Part shown: one piece after another, positions 8,501 through 16,251 of the stretch
Numbering within the stretch: position 1 is the stretch's first letter
How the letters are laid out: every line of letters starts with the position of its first letter
Assembly: GCF_024298865.1 (NCBI RefSeq)
Contig: NZ_CP101161.1
Span: 1,819,227 to 1,883,226 of the forward strand
DNA length: 64,000 bases
Direction of reading: 5' to 3'
Origin: Halorarius halobius
Lineage (GTDB): Archaea; Halobacteriota; Halobacteria; Halobacteriales; Haloarculaceae
Made by a program: the position numbers and the translations under genes
The notes under the pieces: generated by a model
The model's database searches: none
Seen by the model: the letters and a program-made list of their open reading frames with translations, nothing else
What the model was told of the DNA's origin: nothing

Positions 8501-9994
8501 ATGACGAGCGTCCAGCAGACCGCCACCGACGGCCCGCTGGAGGTGCTCGTCGCGGTGGACGGACAGCGCGACCGCCAACTGCTGGCCGAGGCCCTCGACG
8601 ACTATCAGGTCTCTACGGCCTCCCCGGACGCCCCGCTCGGGCGGTTCGACTGCTGTGTCGTCGACGACCGCACGTTTCCCGCGCTGGTCGAGGAGCTACT
8701 GGGCCGGAAGGCGGCCGCGGACCCCGTCTTCCTCCCGGTGCTGGTGCTGGCGAGCGACGACGCCAGCGCCGAGCGACTGCTGTCCGACGCGACCGCCGAC
8801 GCGGTCGACGATGTCGTCGTGGTGCCGACCGCGGCGGAGATAATCCAGTCGCGGATATCGTCGCTTCTGGAGACGCGGACGCTCTCGTTGCGCCTCGACG
8901 CCGAACGCGCGGAGTACCACGCGCTCGCGGAGAGCGCGCAGGACGCCATCGTGGTGTTCGACGAGGACAACGTGATTCGGTTCGCCAACCGGGCCGCGGA
9001 GACGCTGTTCGGCTACGCGCCGGACGTGCTGGTCGGCACGTCGGTCACCGACCTGCTCGTCGAGGAGGAGCCGGACGGCCCGCTTGCGGACCCGGCCGAG
9101 GCCGTCGAGTCGGAGACGGAGGCGTTCGAGACGGACGTGATCACCGCACGGGACGCCGACGGGCGACACGTCCCGGTCGAGGTGTCGGCGGCGCGGTTCG
9201 AGGCCGGTGGCGAGTCGCGATACACCGCCATCGTCCGCGACGTCACCGAGCGGGAGGCGCGAACCGCCGAACTCGCGGAGGAGCGGGCGGTACTGCAGGG
9301 CATCTTCGACGCCTCGCCCGACGTTCTCGTCACGGTCGACGCCGACGCGACGCTGAACCGCTGGAACGACCGCCTTCCGGAGCTGACGGGCTACACCGAC
9401 GCGGAACTTCTGGACATGCCGACCGAATCGCTCGTCCCGGACGGGCAGTTCGAGGACGCGCTCGAGTCGCTGGAGACGGCGCTCCACGACGATACCACGG
9501 TCCGGGTCGAGATGGAACTCCGGTGCAAGGACGGCGAGCGGGTGCCGCTGGAAGTCGCCATCGCGCCCATCCGCGACCAGAAAGGGAGTGAGGCGGTCGT
9601 CGCCGGACGCGACATCTCCGAGCAGAAGGCCCGCGAGCGGGAACTGGAGCGGAACCGTGACCTGCTGGCGCGGACGCAGGCCATCGCCGACGTCGGCGGC
9701 TTCGAGGTCGACGTGGCGACCGGCGAGCTGTACTGGACCGACCAGGTGTACGAGATACTCGGCGTCGAGCCGGGGCCGGAGCCGACGTTCGAGGAGTCGT
9801 TCGACCACTTCCACCCCGACGACCGGCCACGTCTCCGTGCGGCTGTCGACGAGGCCTTGCACGACCAGGAACCGCAGGACCTCGAACTCCGTGTCGTCCG
9901 CCCGTCCGGCGAGGTCCGCTGGGTCCGGCTCAGGGGGAACCCGAGGTCGTCGACGGCGAGGTGGTGTCGCTCCGCGGGGCGATTCAGGACGTGA
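8501..9994 (+). CDS. Multi-PAS sensor histidine kinase, N-terminal fragment of a frameshifted gene
   Basis: This is the first part of a sensor kinase whose remainder lies in the next frame. Residues 1-125 form a receiver-like domain (FDCCVVDDRTFP at the phosphoacceptor position). Then come PAS domain 1 (residues about 140-250), PAS 2 (about 260-375) and most of PAS 3 (about 385-478). PAS 3 runs normally through SGEVRWVRLRG and then degrades into an Arg/Ser tail. The DNA from 9938 onward, read one frame over, gives EPEVVDGEVVSLRGAIQDVTE, exactly the expected end of a PAS domain and matching a later copy. A missing G in the G run at 9933-9937 explains it. The gene follows the KaiC-like ATPase by one base. 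Treated alone it would be a truncated sensor. Confidence 0.8.
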   Translation: MTSVQQTATDGPLEVLVAVDGQRDRQLLAEALDDYQVSTASPDAPLGRFDCCVVDDRTFPALVEELLGRKAAADPVFLPVLVLASDDASAERLLSDATADAVDDVVVVPTAAEIIQSRISSLLETRTLSLRLDAERAEYHALAESAQDAIVVFDEDNVIRFANRAAETLFGYAPDVLVGTSVTDLLVEEEPDGPLADPAEAVESETEAFETDVITARDADGRHVPVEVSAARFEAGGESRYTAIVRDVTEREARTAELAEERAVLQGIFDASPDVLVTVDADATLNRWNDRLPELTGYTDAELLDMPTESLVPDGQFEDALESLETALHDDTTVRVEMELRCKDGERVPLEVAIAPIRDQKGSEAVVAGRDISEQKARERELERNRDLLARTQAIADVGGFEVDVATGELYWTDQVYEILGVEPGPEPTFEESFDHFHPDDRPRLRAAVDEALHDQEPQDLELRVVRPSGEVRWVRLRGNPRSSTARWCRSAGRFRT

Positions 9995-12180
9995 CCGAGC
10001 GGAAACAGCGCATGCAGGAACTCGAGCGGAGCTACGACCTGCTGGAGCGGACGCAGGCCATCGCCGACGTCGGCGGCTGGGAGGTCAACCCCGAGACGGA
10101 CGACCTCAGATGGACCGACGAGACGTACCGCATCCACGGGCTCCCGGTGGGTAGCGACGTGGCGTTCGACGACGTCGTCGACCTGGTGCTCGACGACGAT
10201 CTGGGAATCATCGAGGACGCGTTCCGCGATGCCGTGGCCGACGACGACTCGTTCGACGTCGAGTTCCGCATCGAGACGCCGGCCGGCGAGCGCAAGTGGG
10301 TTCGCACGAAGGGCGAGGCGGTCACGCGGGACGGCGACCGCATCGTCCGCGGGACGATACAGAACGTCACCCAGCGCGTCGAGCGGGAACAGGCCGTCCG
10401 AGAGAGCCGCGAGCGGCTCGAAGTCGCCCTCGACGCGTCGAACGCCGGCGTCTGGGACTGGGACCTCGACACTGGCGAGGTGATGTGGCACGAGTCGAGC
10501 GAGCGCCTGTTCGGTGTCGACCCCGGCAGTTTCGAGGGCACGTTCGACGCCTTCCAGTCGTTCGTCCACCCGGACGACCGGGACCGCGTCGAGGAGGCCG
10601 TCGAGACGGCGGTGACCGAGACGGGGATCCTCGAGTCGGAGTTCCGCATCGAGCGCACCGACGGCGAACAGCGCTGGATAGCGGTCACGGGGCGCGTGCT
10701 GTACGACGAGGGCGGCGGGCCGACGCGACTGCTCGGTGTCGGCGTCGACGTGACCGAACGGAAGTCCCGCAAACAGGACCTCGAGCGGAGCCACGACCTG
10801 CTGGAGCGGACGCAGGCCATCGCCGACGTCGGCGGCTGGTCCATCGACCCGGAGACGCTGGAGGTGTTCTGGACCGACCAGGTGTACGAGATACTCGGGC
10901 TCCCCGTCGGCGAGGAGCCGCCGCTGGCGGATGCGCTCGATGTCTACCATCCGGACGACCGGCCGACCATCGAGGCGGCCGTCGAGACGGCGCTCGACGA
11001 CCACGAGCACATCGACGAGCGACTCCGCGTCGTGCGCCCGTCCGGTGAGGTCCGCTGGGTTCGAGTGCTGGGGGAACCGGAGGTGGTCGACGGCGAGGTC
11101 GCGTCGCTCCGCGGGGCGTTCCAGGACGTTACGGACCGCATCGACCGCCAGCGGGACCTCGAGCGCTACGAGGCCATCGTGACGACGGCCGCCGACCCGG
11201 TGTACGTGCTCGACGAGTCGGGCCACGTCACGATGGCGAACGAGGCGATGGTCGAGCAGTTCGCTCTCGGTCACGGCGACCTCATCGGCACGCCGATGCG
11301 CGACCTCATCGGGGCCGAACAGGCGCGTGAGGCCGAGCGGGAGATCGCGTCGATGCTCCGGCAGGGCGACGACCAGCGCACCCTCACGTTCACGCTCACG
11401 ACCCCGACCCGGGGGCGCCGGACGTACGAGGTGAACGTCTCGATACTGTGGTCCGACGGCGAGTTCGCCGGCACCGTCGGCGTCGCCCGCGAGGTGACGG
11501 CACTTCTGGAGCGCGAACAGCGGCTCTCGGTGCTCGACCGCGTCCTCAGACACAACATCCGGAACAAGCTGAACGTGGTCGTCGGGCGGGCCGACGCGCT
11601 CACGGGCATCGACGACGGGACCGTCCGGGACAACGCCAGAGCCATCATCAATGCCTGTGACGAACTGCTCGAACTCAGCGAGACCGCCCGCCGGTTCGAG
11701 GCCACAGTACACGCCGACGGCACGGACGCCGAACTCATCGACCTCGGGACGCATCTCCCGCACGTCGTCGAGGAAGCGAACACGAGCTACCCCGACGCGA
11801 GCGTCGCTCTCGACGTCGACGACCCGCCGCTGTGGGTCGACGCCCACAGGACGCTCGAACTCGCCGTCGAGGAGGTCATCGAGAACGCCATCGTCCACAG
11901 CGGCGGGTCGCCGTCGGTACACGTCACCGCCAACGAGGACTCCGACTCGGGGGTAGTCGAACTTCGCGTCGCGGACGACGGTCCCGGCCTCGACGACGTC
12001 GACCGGCAGGCCCTCGAACGGGGCATCGAGACGCCGCTGGAACACATGACGGGGCTGGGGCTGTGGTTCGTCCGCTGGACCGTCGAATCGTCGGGCGGCA
12101 CGCTCACCATCGAGGACAACGACCCCCGGGGGACCGTCGTGGTCTTCCGGCTTCCCGGGGCCAACCGGCCGGACGAGTGA
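9961..12180 (+). CDS. Multi-PAS sensor histidine kinase, C-terminal fragment with kinase core
   Basis: This is the continuation of the gene that starts at 8501. It completes PAS 3 and adds PAS 4, 5, 6 and 7. The phosphoacceptor helix follows, VLDRVLRHNIRNKLNVV, with the His in RHNIRN. The ATP-binding domain then shows the N box VIENAIVHSG, the G1 box VADDGPGL and the G2 box TGLGLWFV. Several PAS copies share near-identical DNA around RTQAIADVGGW. Joined with the upstream piece, the enzyme would have about 1,226 residues and seven PAS domains, with no membrane segment: a cytosolic redox, light or ligand sensor. GTG 9961 is only the first possible start after the frameshift; the true start is 8501 if the shift is an artefact or is bypassed. 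Confidence 0.82.
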   Translation: MVSLRGAIQDVTERKQRMQELERSYDLLERTQAIADVGGWEVNPETDDLRWTDETYRIHGLPVGSDVAFDDVVDLVLDDDLGIIEDAFRDAVADDDSFDVEFRIETPAGERKWVRTKGEAVTRDGDRIVRGTIQNVTQRVEREQAVRESRERLEVALDASNAGVWDWDLDTGEVMWHESSERLFGVDPGSFEGTFDAFQSFVHPDDRDRVEEAVETAVTETGILESEFRIERTDGEQRWIAVTGRVLYDEGGGPTRLLGVGVDVTERKSRKQDLERSHDLLERTQAIADVGGWSIDPETLEVFWTDQVYEILGLPVGEEPPLADALDVYHPDDRPTIEAAVETALDDHEHIDERLRVVRPSGEVRWVRVLGEPEVVDGEVASLRGAFQDVTDRIDRQRDLERYEAIVTTAADPVYVLDESGHVTMANEAMVEQFALGHGDLIGTPMRDLIGAEQAREAEREIASMLRQGDDQRTLTFTLTTPTRGRRTYEVNVSILWSDGEFAGTVGVAREVTALLEREQRLSVLDRVLRHNIRNKLNVVVGRADALTGIDDGTVRDNARAIINACDELLELSETARRFEATVHADGTDAELIDLGTHLPHVVEEANTSYPDASVALDVDDPPLWVDAHRTLELAVEEVIENAIVHSGGSPSVHVTANEDSDSGVVELRVADDGPGLDDVDRQALERGIETPLEHMTGLGLWFVRWTVESSGGTLTIEDNDPRGTVVVFRLPGANRPDE

Positions 12181-12186
12181 GCGAGC

Positions 12187-12457
12187 GCGGCCGGCCCGTC
12201 AGTCCCGGCCGGTTGTCACTGCGGCCGGCCCGTCAGTCCCGGCCGGTTGTCACTGCGGCCGGCCCGTCAGTCCCGGCCGGTTGTCACTGCGGCCGGCCCG
12301 TCAGTCCCGGCCGGTTGTCACTGCGGCCGGCCCGTCAGTCCCGGCCGGTTGTCACTGCGGCCGGCCCGTCAGTCCCGGCCGGTTGTCACTGCGGCCGGCC
12401 CGTCAGTCCCGGCCGGTTGTCACTGCGGCCGGCCCGTCAGCCCTCGGCGGTTGCCAC
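12187..12457. repeat. 34-bp GC-rich tandem repeat array (7 identical copies plus 1 degenerate)
   Basis: Seven perfect head-to-tail copies of a 34-bp unit run from 12187 to 12424. Each begins GCGGCCGGCCCG and ends GGTTGTCACT. A degenerate eighth copy occupies 12425-12457. There are no spacers, so it is not CRISPR. Thirty-four is not a multiple of three, so the array is not a coding repeat. Each unit contains the self-complementary CCGGCCGG, so the transcript could fold into serial hairpins. It lies exactly between the stop of the kinase gene (12180) and the stop of the convergent oxidase gene (12472), a place where a bidirectional terminator is expected. Confidence 0.95.
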
Positions 12458-12471
12458 GACGCCGAGAGCCG

Positions 12472-13458
12472 TCAGTCCCCCGCCGCGAGGTCGTCGCTCG
12501 TGTCCAGCGCGACGAGTTCGTCCACGTCCGGTATCTCGGCGGAGGCGTCGGTGATGATCTCGATGCGGCGGGTGAGTTTGTCGCGGGCGTAGCCGACCAG
12601 CGGTACGGGGTTCACGAAGTTCTCCTCGTAGCTGACGATGTTGGCGACGTTGCCCATCAGCGACTGGAGGGTGTCCCGGACCACCTGCGGGTCGACGTCG
12701 TCCTCGCGGATGTGCTGTTGGACCTTGTGCATTCCCCAGCCGACGTGGCGCCCCTCGTCGCTTCGGATGTAGCTCAGCCCCTCGACGAGCCCCGGAAGAT
12801 GGGGGATTTCGGGCGCGTCGTCGCGGACGATTTCGCTGGAGGGGTCCTCCTGGAACGCGCTCGTCAGCCCGAAGTAACCGGTCTGGGCGAGCACCGACTC
12901 GACGACGAGGTGGTAGTGACAGTACGCCCGCACGCGGTTTTCGGGGGTGTCCTCCTCCAGCAGGCGGTGCATCGCCGCCTCCACGTCGTCGAACAACGCG
13001 ACGTAGTCGTCCATGAAGAACTCGTCGTCGGTGGGCATCGGCACCTCCCAGCCGCGCTCCTTGCAGACGGGAACGAGGACGTCCCGCCAGTAGCGGTCGA
13101 AGAACTGGGTGTGTTTCGCCTCCTCGTAAATCTGGGAGGAGATGAACATCTGGTCGTCGATGTCGTCCAACACCATCGAGAGGGGGGCGAGGTCCTCGGT
13201 GACGGCCTCCTCGCCGGCGCCGAACAGCGCCAGCCCCTGTGCGAGGCCGTCGGACTCGTCGGCGTCGAACTCCGCGTCAAGAAGCGCCTGCCGGTCGCGT
13301 TCCAGCAGTTCCTCGGGGATGTCCTCGTAGGGGTCCCAGTGGTTGTAGACGGCGTGTTTGAAGTAGCCGCCCGCCTGGCTCTCCGGGTCGAGGCGAAGCG
13401 AGCGGGTGGCGTCGGCGTAGCGGTTCATACTCGTCCGTACTGTGGCAGTGTGTGGCAT
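12472..13458 (-). CDS. R2-like ligand-binding oxidase (R2lox), ferritin-like di-metal protein
   Basis: The 328-residue protein is often labelled ribonucleotide reductase beta subunit, but its motifs fit R2lox better. Metal ligands are Glu83 (GEEAVTEDL), Glu113 and His116 (YEEAKHTQFF), Glu187 (VVESVLAQTGYF), and Glu235 and His238 (DEGRHVGWG). Val86, three residues after the first ligand, and Tyr182, five before Glu187, are the pair that forms the ether cross-link in R2lox enzymes. The family holds a Mn/Fe centre and a fatty-acid-like ligand in a hydrophobic tunnel. A 13-residue loop lies between the third and fourth ligand groups. ATG 13458 is chosen because a TATA-like CTTATA is at 13492-13487 on this strand; ATG 13428 is the alternative. 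No nrdA is nearby. Confidence 0.85.
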   Translation of the reverse strand: MPHTATVRTSMNRYADATRSLRLDPESQAGGYFKHAVYNHWDPYEDIPEELLERDRQALLDAEFDADESDGLAQGLALFGAGEEAVTEDLAPLSMVLDDIDDQMFISSQIYEEAKHTQFFDRYWRDVLVPVCKERGWEVPMPTDDEFFMDDYVALFDDVEAAMHRLLEEDTPENRVRAYCHYHLVVESVLAQTGYFGLTSAFQEDPSSEIVRDDAPEIPHLPGLVEGLSYIRSDEGRHVGWGMHKVQQHIREDDVDPQVVRDTLQSLMGNVANIVSYEENFVNPVPLVGYARDKLTRRIEIITDASAEIPDVDELVALDTSDDLAAGD

Positions 13459-13486
13459 TGGTGGTGGTGCCGCTGTTCGGCGGGTC

Positions 13487-13492
13487 CTATAA
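13487..13492 (-). promoter_or_regulatory. TATA box of the R2lox gene
   Basis: CTTATA on the minus strand, centred about 31 nt before ATG 13458, predicts a transcript starting 5-7 nt ahead of that codon. It supports the longer of two possible starts for the oxidase. Confidence 0.45.
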
Positions 13493-13538
13493 GTGGACAG
13501 GCAATCGCCGGCCGTCGTCCGCGGGGATGGCGGCAGGA

Positions 13539-13544
13539 TTATAT
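13539..13544 (+). promoter_or_regulatory. TATA box of the HTH-10 regulator at 13568
   Basis: TTATAT centred about 27 nt before ATG 13568 predicts a leaderless transcript. It lies only 47 nt from the divergent TATA box of the R2lox gene, so a regulator bound here could govern both genes. Confidence 0.55.
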
Positions 13545-13567
13545 CCGCCGCGCCGGCAGTCGGGCGT

Positions 13568-14239
13568 ATGCGTCAGGCCATTCTCTCGGCGGCCCCGCCC
13601 GAGGGGTTCCACCCCATCGACCGGGCCGTGGCGGAGGACCCGGACGTCCGCCGCCGCTCCATCGAGGCAATCAGCCTGCTGGAGGACGGCACCTGCGTCG
13701 TCCTCTACTGGGTCGACGGCGACCTCGACCGCGCCGCCGAGATAACCCGCGACCACCCGGGCGTCCACGAGTTCGAACTCCACCGGGTCAGCGACGACAG
13801 CGGCCTCTCCTTTGTCCATCTCGACGCCACCGAGGTGATGGAGGCACTGCTCGTCATCACCCGCCGGGAGGCCATCGTCGTCCGTCCGCCCATCGGCTGT
13901 CTCCCCGATGGAGGTGTCCGCGTCACCATCGTCGGCACCGACGGCGCCATCAGCGACGCCGTCGAGGCCGCCCCCGACTCGCTGGACGTCCGACTGGAGC
14001 GGTTCGGCCCCTACGAGCCGTCGACCGAGGAGGACTTCTTCGCCAGCCTCACCTCCCGCCAGCGCGACACGTTCACCGCGGCGATGGAGCTGGGCTACTA
14101 CGAGGTGCCGCGCCGCACCACTCACGAGGAACTCGCCGAGGAGCTGGGGGTCTCCAGAAGCACCGTCGGCGAACACCTCCGCAAGATCGAGGCGCGGGCG
14201 CTGTCGACGCTGGCGCCCGCCCGGTTCTCCACCGAGTGA
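13568..14239 (+). CDS. HTH-10 (Bat-type) transcriptional regulator
   Basis: The 223-residue protein has the standard haloarchaeal HTH-10 build: an N-terminal sensory half without a recognised ligand motif, then a C-terminal helix-turn-helix. The DNA-binding part runs from LTSRQRDTFTAAMELGYYEVPR through HEELAEELGVSRSTVGEHLRKIEA (residues about 155-215). The recognition helix is SRSTVGEHLRK. The family is named after the bacterio-opsin activator. The gene is divergent from the R2lox oxidase, with back-to-back TATA boxes, so it is the natural candidate to regulate it. A second and a third gene of the same family lie at 18385 and 19342. Confidence 0.88.
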   Translation: MRQAILSAAPPEGFHPIDRAVAEDPDVRRRSIEAISLLEDGTCVVLYWVDGDLDRAAEITRDHPGVHEFELHRVSDDSGLSFVHLDATEVMEALLVITRREAIVVRPPIGCLPDGGVRVTIVGTDGAISDAVEAAPDSLDVRLERFGPYEPSTEEDFFASLTSRQRDTFTAAMELGYYEVPRRTTHEELAEELGVSRSTVGEHLRKIEARALSTLAPARFSTE

Positions 14240-14328
14240 GACGGTCGGCCGCCGCCGGCCGCTATTTAAACCCGCCGCACAACGGCAGGAGAACCCTTAG
14301 GCCCCCTGCACCGTTCTGATGGTGACGT

Positions 14329-14835
14329 ATGAGCGACATCGTGTTCCCGAGTCAGGCGTGGTTCACCGAGTACCGCAAGCGCATCAACGGCGACGACGAG
14401 TACGCGGAGATATCGGGCGACTGGGGCGTCGGCTTCGACGGCGACTTCGTCTTCGAGATGCGGCAGATGCCCGTCGACGACATCGACTTCGACGCGCTCC
14501 CCGAGGAGCTCGCCGCTGAACTCGAGGAGTACGTCGACCGCGAGACCGGCACCGGGTACGCCCTGCTCGGGCTGGAGGGCGGCGAGTGCACCAGCGCCGA
14601 ACTCATCGCCGACGTCGACGACGTGGAGTACGGGTTCAAGATGGTCGCGGAGTTCGACACCTGGAAACAGCTCGTTTCCGGACAAATCGGCGCCATCGAC
14701 GGCATGATGTCCGGGCAGTTCGAACTCGAGGGCGACATGCAGAAGGTGCTCCAGTACTCGGACTCGGCCGCGCGGCTGACGGAACTGTCGTCGAACATCG
14801 ACGCCACGTTCGTCGACGAGGAGTACGGAGCGTAG
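14329..14835 (+). CDS. SCP2 sterol-transfer family lipid-binding protein
   Basis: The 168-residue protein fits the SCP-2 sterol-carrier fold used to bind lipids or acyl-CoA. Typical features are the alternating strand region EYGFKMVAEFDTWKQLVSG and the C-terminal helix GQFELEGDMQKVLQYSDSA, where bacterial and archaeal SCP2 proteins have a conserved Gly-Asp/Lys-Leu pattern. The protein is soluble and strongly acidic, with one Cys. It sits in the same neighbourhood as an R2lox oxidase, which binds a fatty-acid-like ligand, and a long-chain acyl-CoA ligase, which suggests a lipid-handling role. It follows the HTH-10 gene by 89 nt with its own weak upstream AT-rich element (CCTTAGG near 14295-14301). 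Confidence 0.75.
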   Translation: MSDIVFPSQAWFTEYRKRINGDDEYAEISGDWGVGFDGDFVFEMRQMPVDDIDFDALPEELAAELEEYVDRETGTGYALLGLEGGECTSAELIADVDDVEYGFKMVAEFDTWKQLVSGQIGAIDGMMSGQFELEGDMQKVLQYSDSAARLTELSSNIDATFVDEEYGA

Positions 14836-15112
14836 CGTCGCTTGCTCCCTGTTCGGTTCGTTCGACATCCGCCCAGCGTCGCGTGTCGACGGCGCCGATG
14901 TCGGGGTCGCTTATAACTGCCCGCTGGTGTGCCGCCGAACGTTTACGGGGGTGTCACGGGACCTCTCCAGGAGCATGCGAAACGTGACCACGACGCCTGG
15001 ACCGCTCCCGTCAGCGGTCCCGCGGGGCCTCCGGCGTCGAGCGGCGGGCACGGGCAGTCTGGATCGGACCGACGACTGGCGGCTCCCGGGCGCCGGGGGG
15101 AAGCGCTGACCC

Positions 15113-16192
15113 ATGGCTCGGAGCCGACTCGCCGCGACCGGCCGGACGCTCGCGGTGGTGCTCGTCGTCGCGGCGTTGCTGTCCTCGGCCGTCGCCGGCG
15201 TCGCCACGCCGGGTGACAACGGCGACTACGAGGTGGCCGACGGCCGGCAGGGCGGCGTCGACCCCGGCCGCGAGGACGACGAACAGCAGGTGTTCCCCAT
15301 CAACTTCACGTACTTCCCCGTGGACCACTCGCCGGGGACGACCGGCGGGTCGTTCGAGGTGTACGCTTCCGGGCTCTCGGAGAACATCGCCGCCCACTGG
15401 GTGGTGCTCGAGGTCCCCGACTTCGGGGTGTCGTCGTGCACGGCCAGCGACGCCAGCGCGTTCGGCATCGACCGCGGCAACGACGGGGCCGGCACCGAGA
15501 CCGACAAGAGCCTCCTGACCGCCTACCAGTCGTACACGTCGAACGAGACGGGGTTTTTCATCGAGTTCTACCGGAAGGAGGCGCTGGCCGGCGAGCCGGT
15601 CAACGCCACCATCGACGACCAGGTGGTCGCCCGACAGGACGGCTGTGTGACCAACCCCTCGGAGCCGGGCTGGTACCGCGCTGACGGGTTCATCAGCGGG
15701 TCGACGAAGTTCGACACCCGGACCGACTACAAGATATTCGCGGCGAGCCAGTACACGTACGTCTGCGACTGCGAGAGCCGCCAGCAGGCCGTCGAGACGC
15801 TCGGCCCGCCGCCGAACGCCGACGGTGGCACCCCGACGCCGACGCCGGCATCGACCGCGACGGCGACGCCGACAGCGACAGCGACAGCGACGCCGAGCGG
15901 GTCGACGCCGACGGCCACCCCGGAGCCGACGGCGACGGCCGGGCAGGCGACGCCGACGGCGACAGCGGGCGGCAACCCCGATGACGGACGGACGGCGAGG
16001 CAGACGACACCGACGGCGACCGCCGCCAGCAACCCCGACGCCGACCGGACGGCAACGGCCCGGCGGACCGCGGCGCCCCGAGAGACGGCCGTGCCGACGA
16101 CGCCCACCATCGCCGAGGGCCCCGGCTTCACGGCCGGCCTCGCGCTGGTCGCGTTGCTTGCGGCCGCGCTGGTCGCGGTGCGGCGGACGTAA
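15113..16192 (+). CDS. Secreted Thr/Pro-rich protein with PGF-CTERM anchor
   Basis: The 359-residue protein has an N-terminal signal peptide (hydrophobic LAVVLVVAALLSSAVAG, residues 13-29). A globular domain of about 210 residues follows, with four to six Cys (for example SSCTAS, DGCVTN, YVCDCE) and N-glycosylation sequons. Then comes a roughly 95-residue low-complexity stalk of TPT/TAT repeats, a likely O-glycosylated spacer. It ends with GPGFTAGLALVALLAAALVAVRR, a PGF-CTERM signal: PGF, hydrophobic helix and basic end. Archaeosortase A would cleave this and attach the protein to a membrane lipid. The globular domain is not recognised. It is an S-layer-associated surface protein by architecture only. 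Confidence 0.82.
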   Translation: MARSRLAATGRTLAVVLVVAALLSSAVAGVATPGDNGDYEVADGRQGGVDPGREDDEQQVFPINFTYFPVDHSPGTTGGSFEVYASGLSENIAAHWVVLEVPDFGVSSCTASDASAFGIDRGNDGAGTETDKSLLTAYQSYTSNETGFFIEFYRKEALAGEPVNATIDDQVVARQDGCVTNPSEPGWYRADGFISGSTKFDTRTDYKIFAASQYTYVCDCESRQQAVETLGPPPNADGGTPTPTPASTATATPTATATATPSGSTPTATPEPTATAGQATPTATAGGNPDDGRTARQTTPTATAASNPDADRTATARRTAAPRETAVPTTPTIAEGPGFTAGLALVALLAAALVAVRRT

Positions 16193-16251
16193 CTCCCTGC
16201 TTGAGACCGGTCCCGTAACGTGTTCCGGCAGTAGGTTTCGTCCCTCGGGAA

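Noticed and set aside
9929..9961. Programmed ribosomal frameshifting in the kinase gene
   Set aside because: The G run is slippery, but no downstream pseudoknot or stem was seen and the change needed equals a single missing G; an error or mutation is simpler.
12187..12457. The repeat array as a CRISPR locus
   Set aside because: Units abut with no unique spacers, and no cas genes are in the window.
12187..12457. The repeat array as a coding repeat (open frames run through it)
   Set aside because: The 34-bp period is not a multiple of three, so the apparent proteins cycle through frames, and real genes end on both sides.
12472..13458. Class I ribonucleotide reductase beta subunit
   Set aside because: The Val/Tyr cross-link positions and GEEAVT/EEAKH motifs fit R2lox, and no alpha subunit is nearby.
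14976..15109. A 44-codon ORF ending 3 nt before the PGF-CTERM protein gene
   Set aside because: Composition is Arg/Pro/Gly-rich like the shadow frames and there is no ribosome site or family resemblance; the intergenic 14836-15112 shows only a TATA-like CTTATAAC near 14910.
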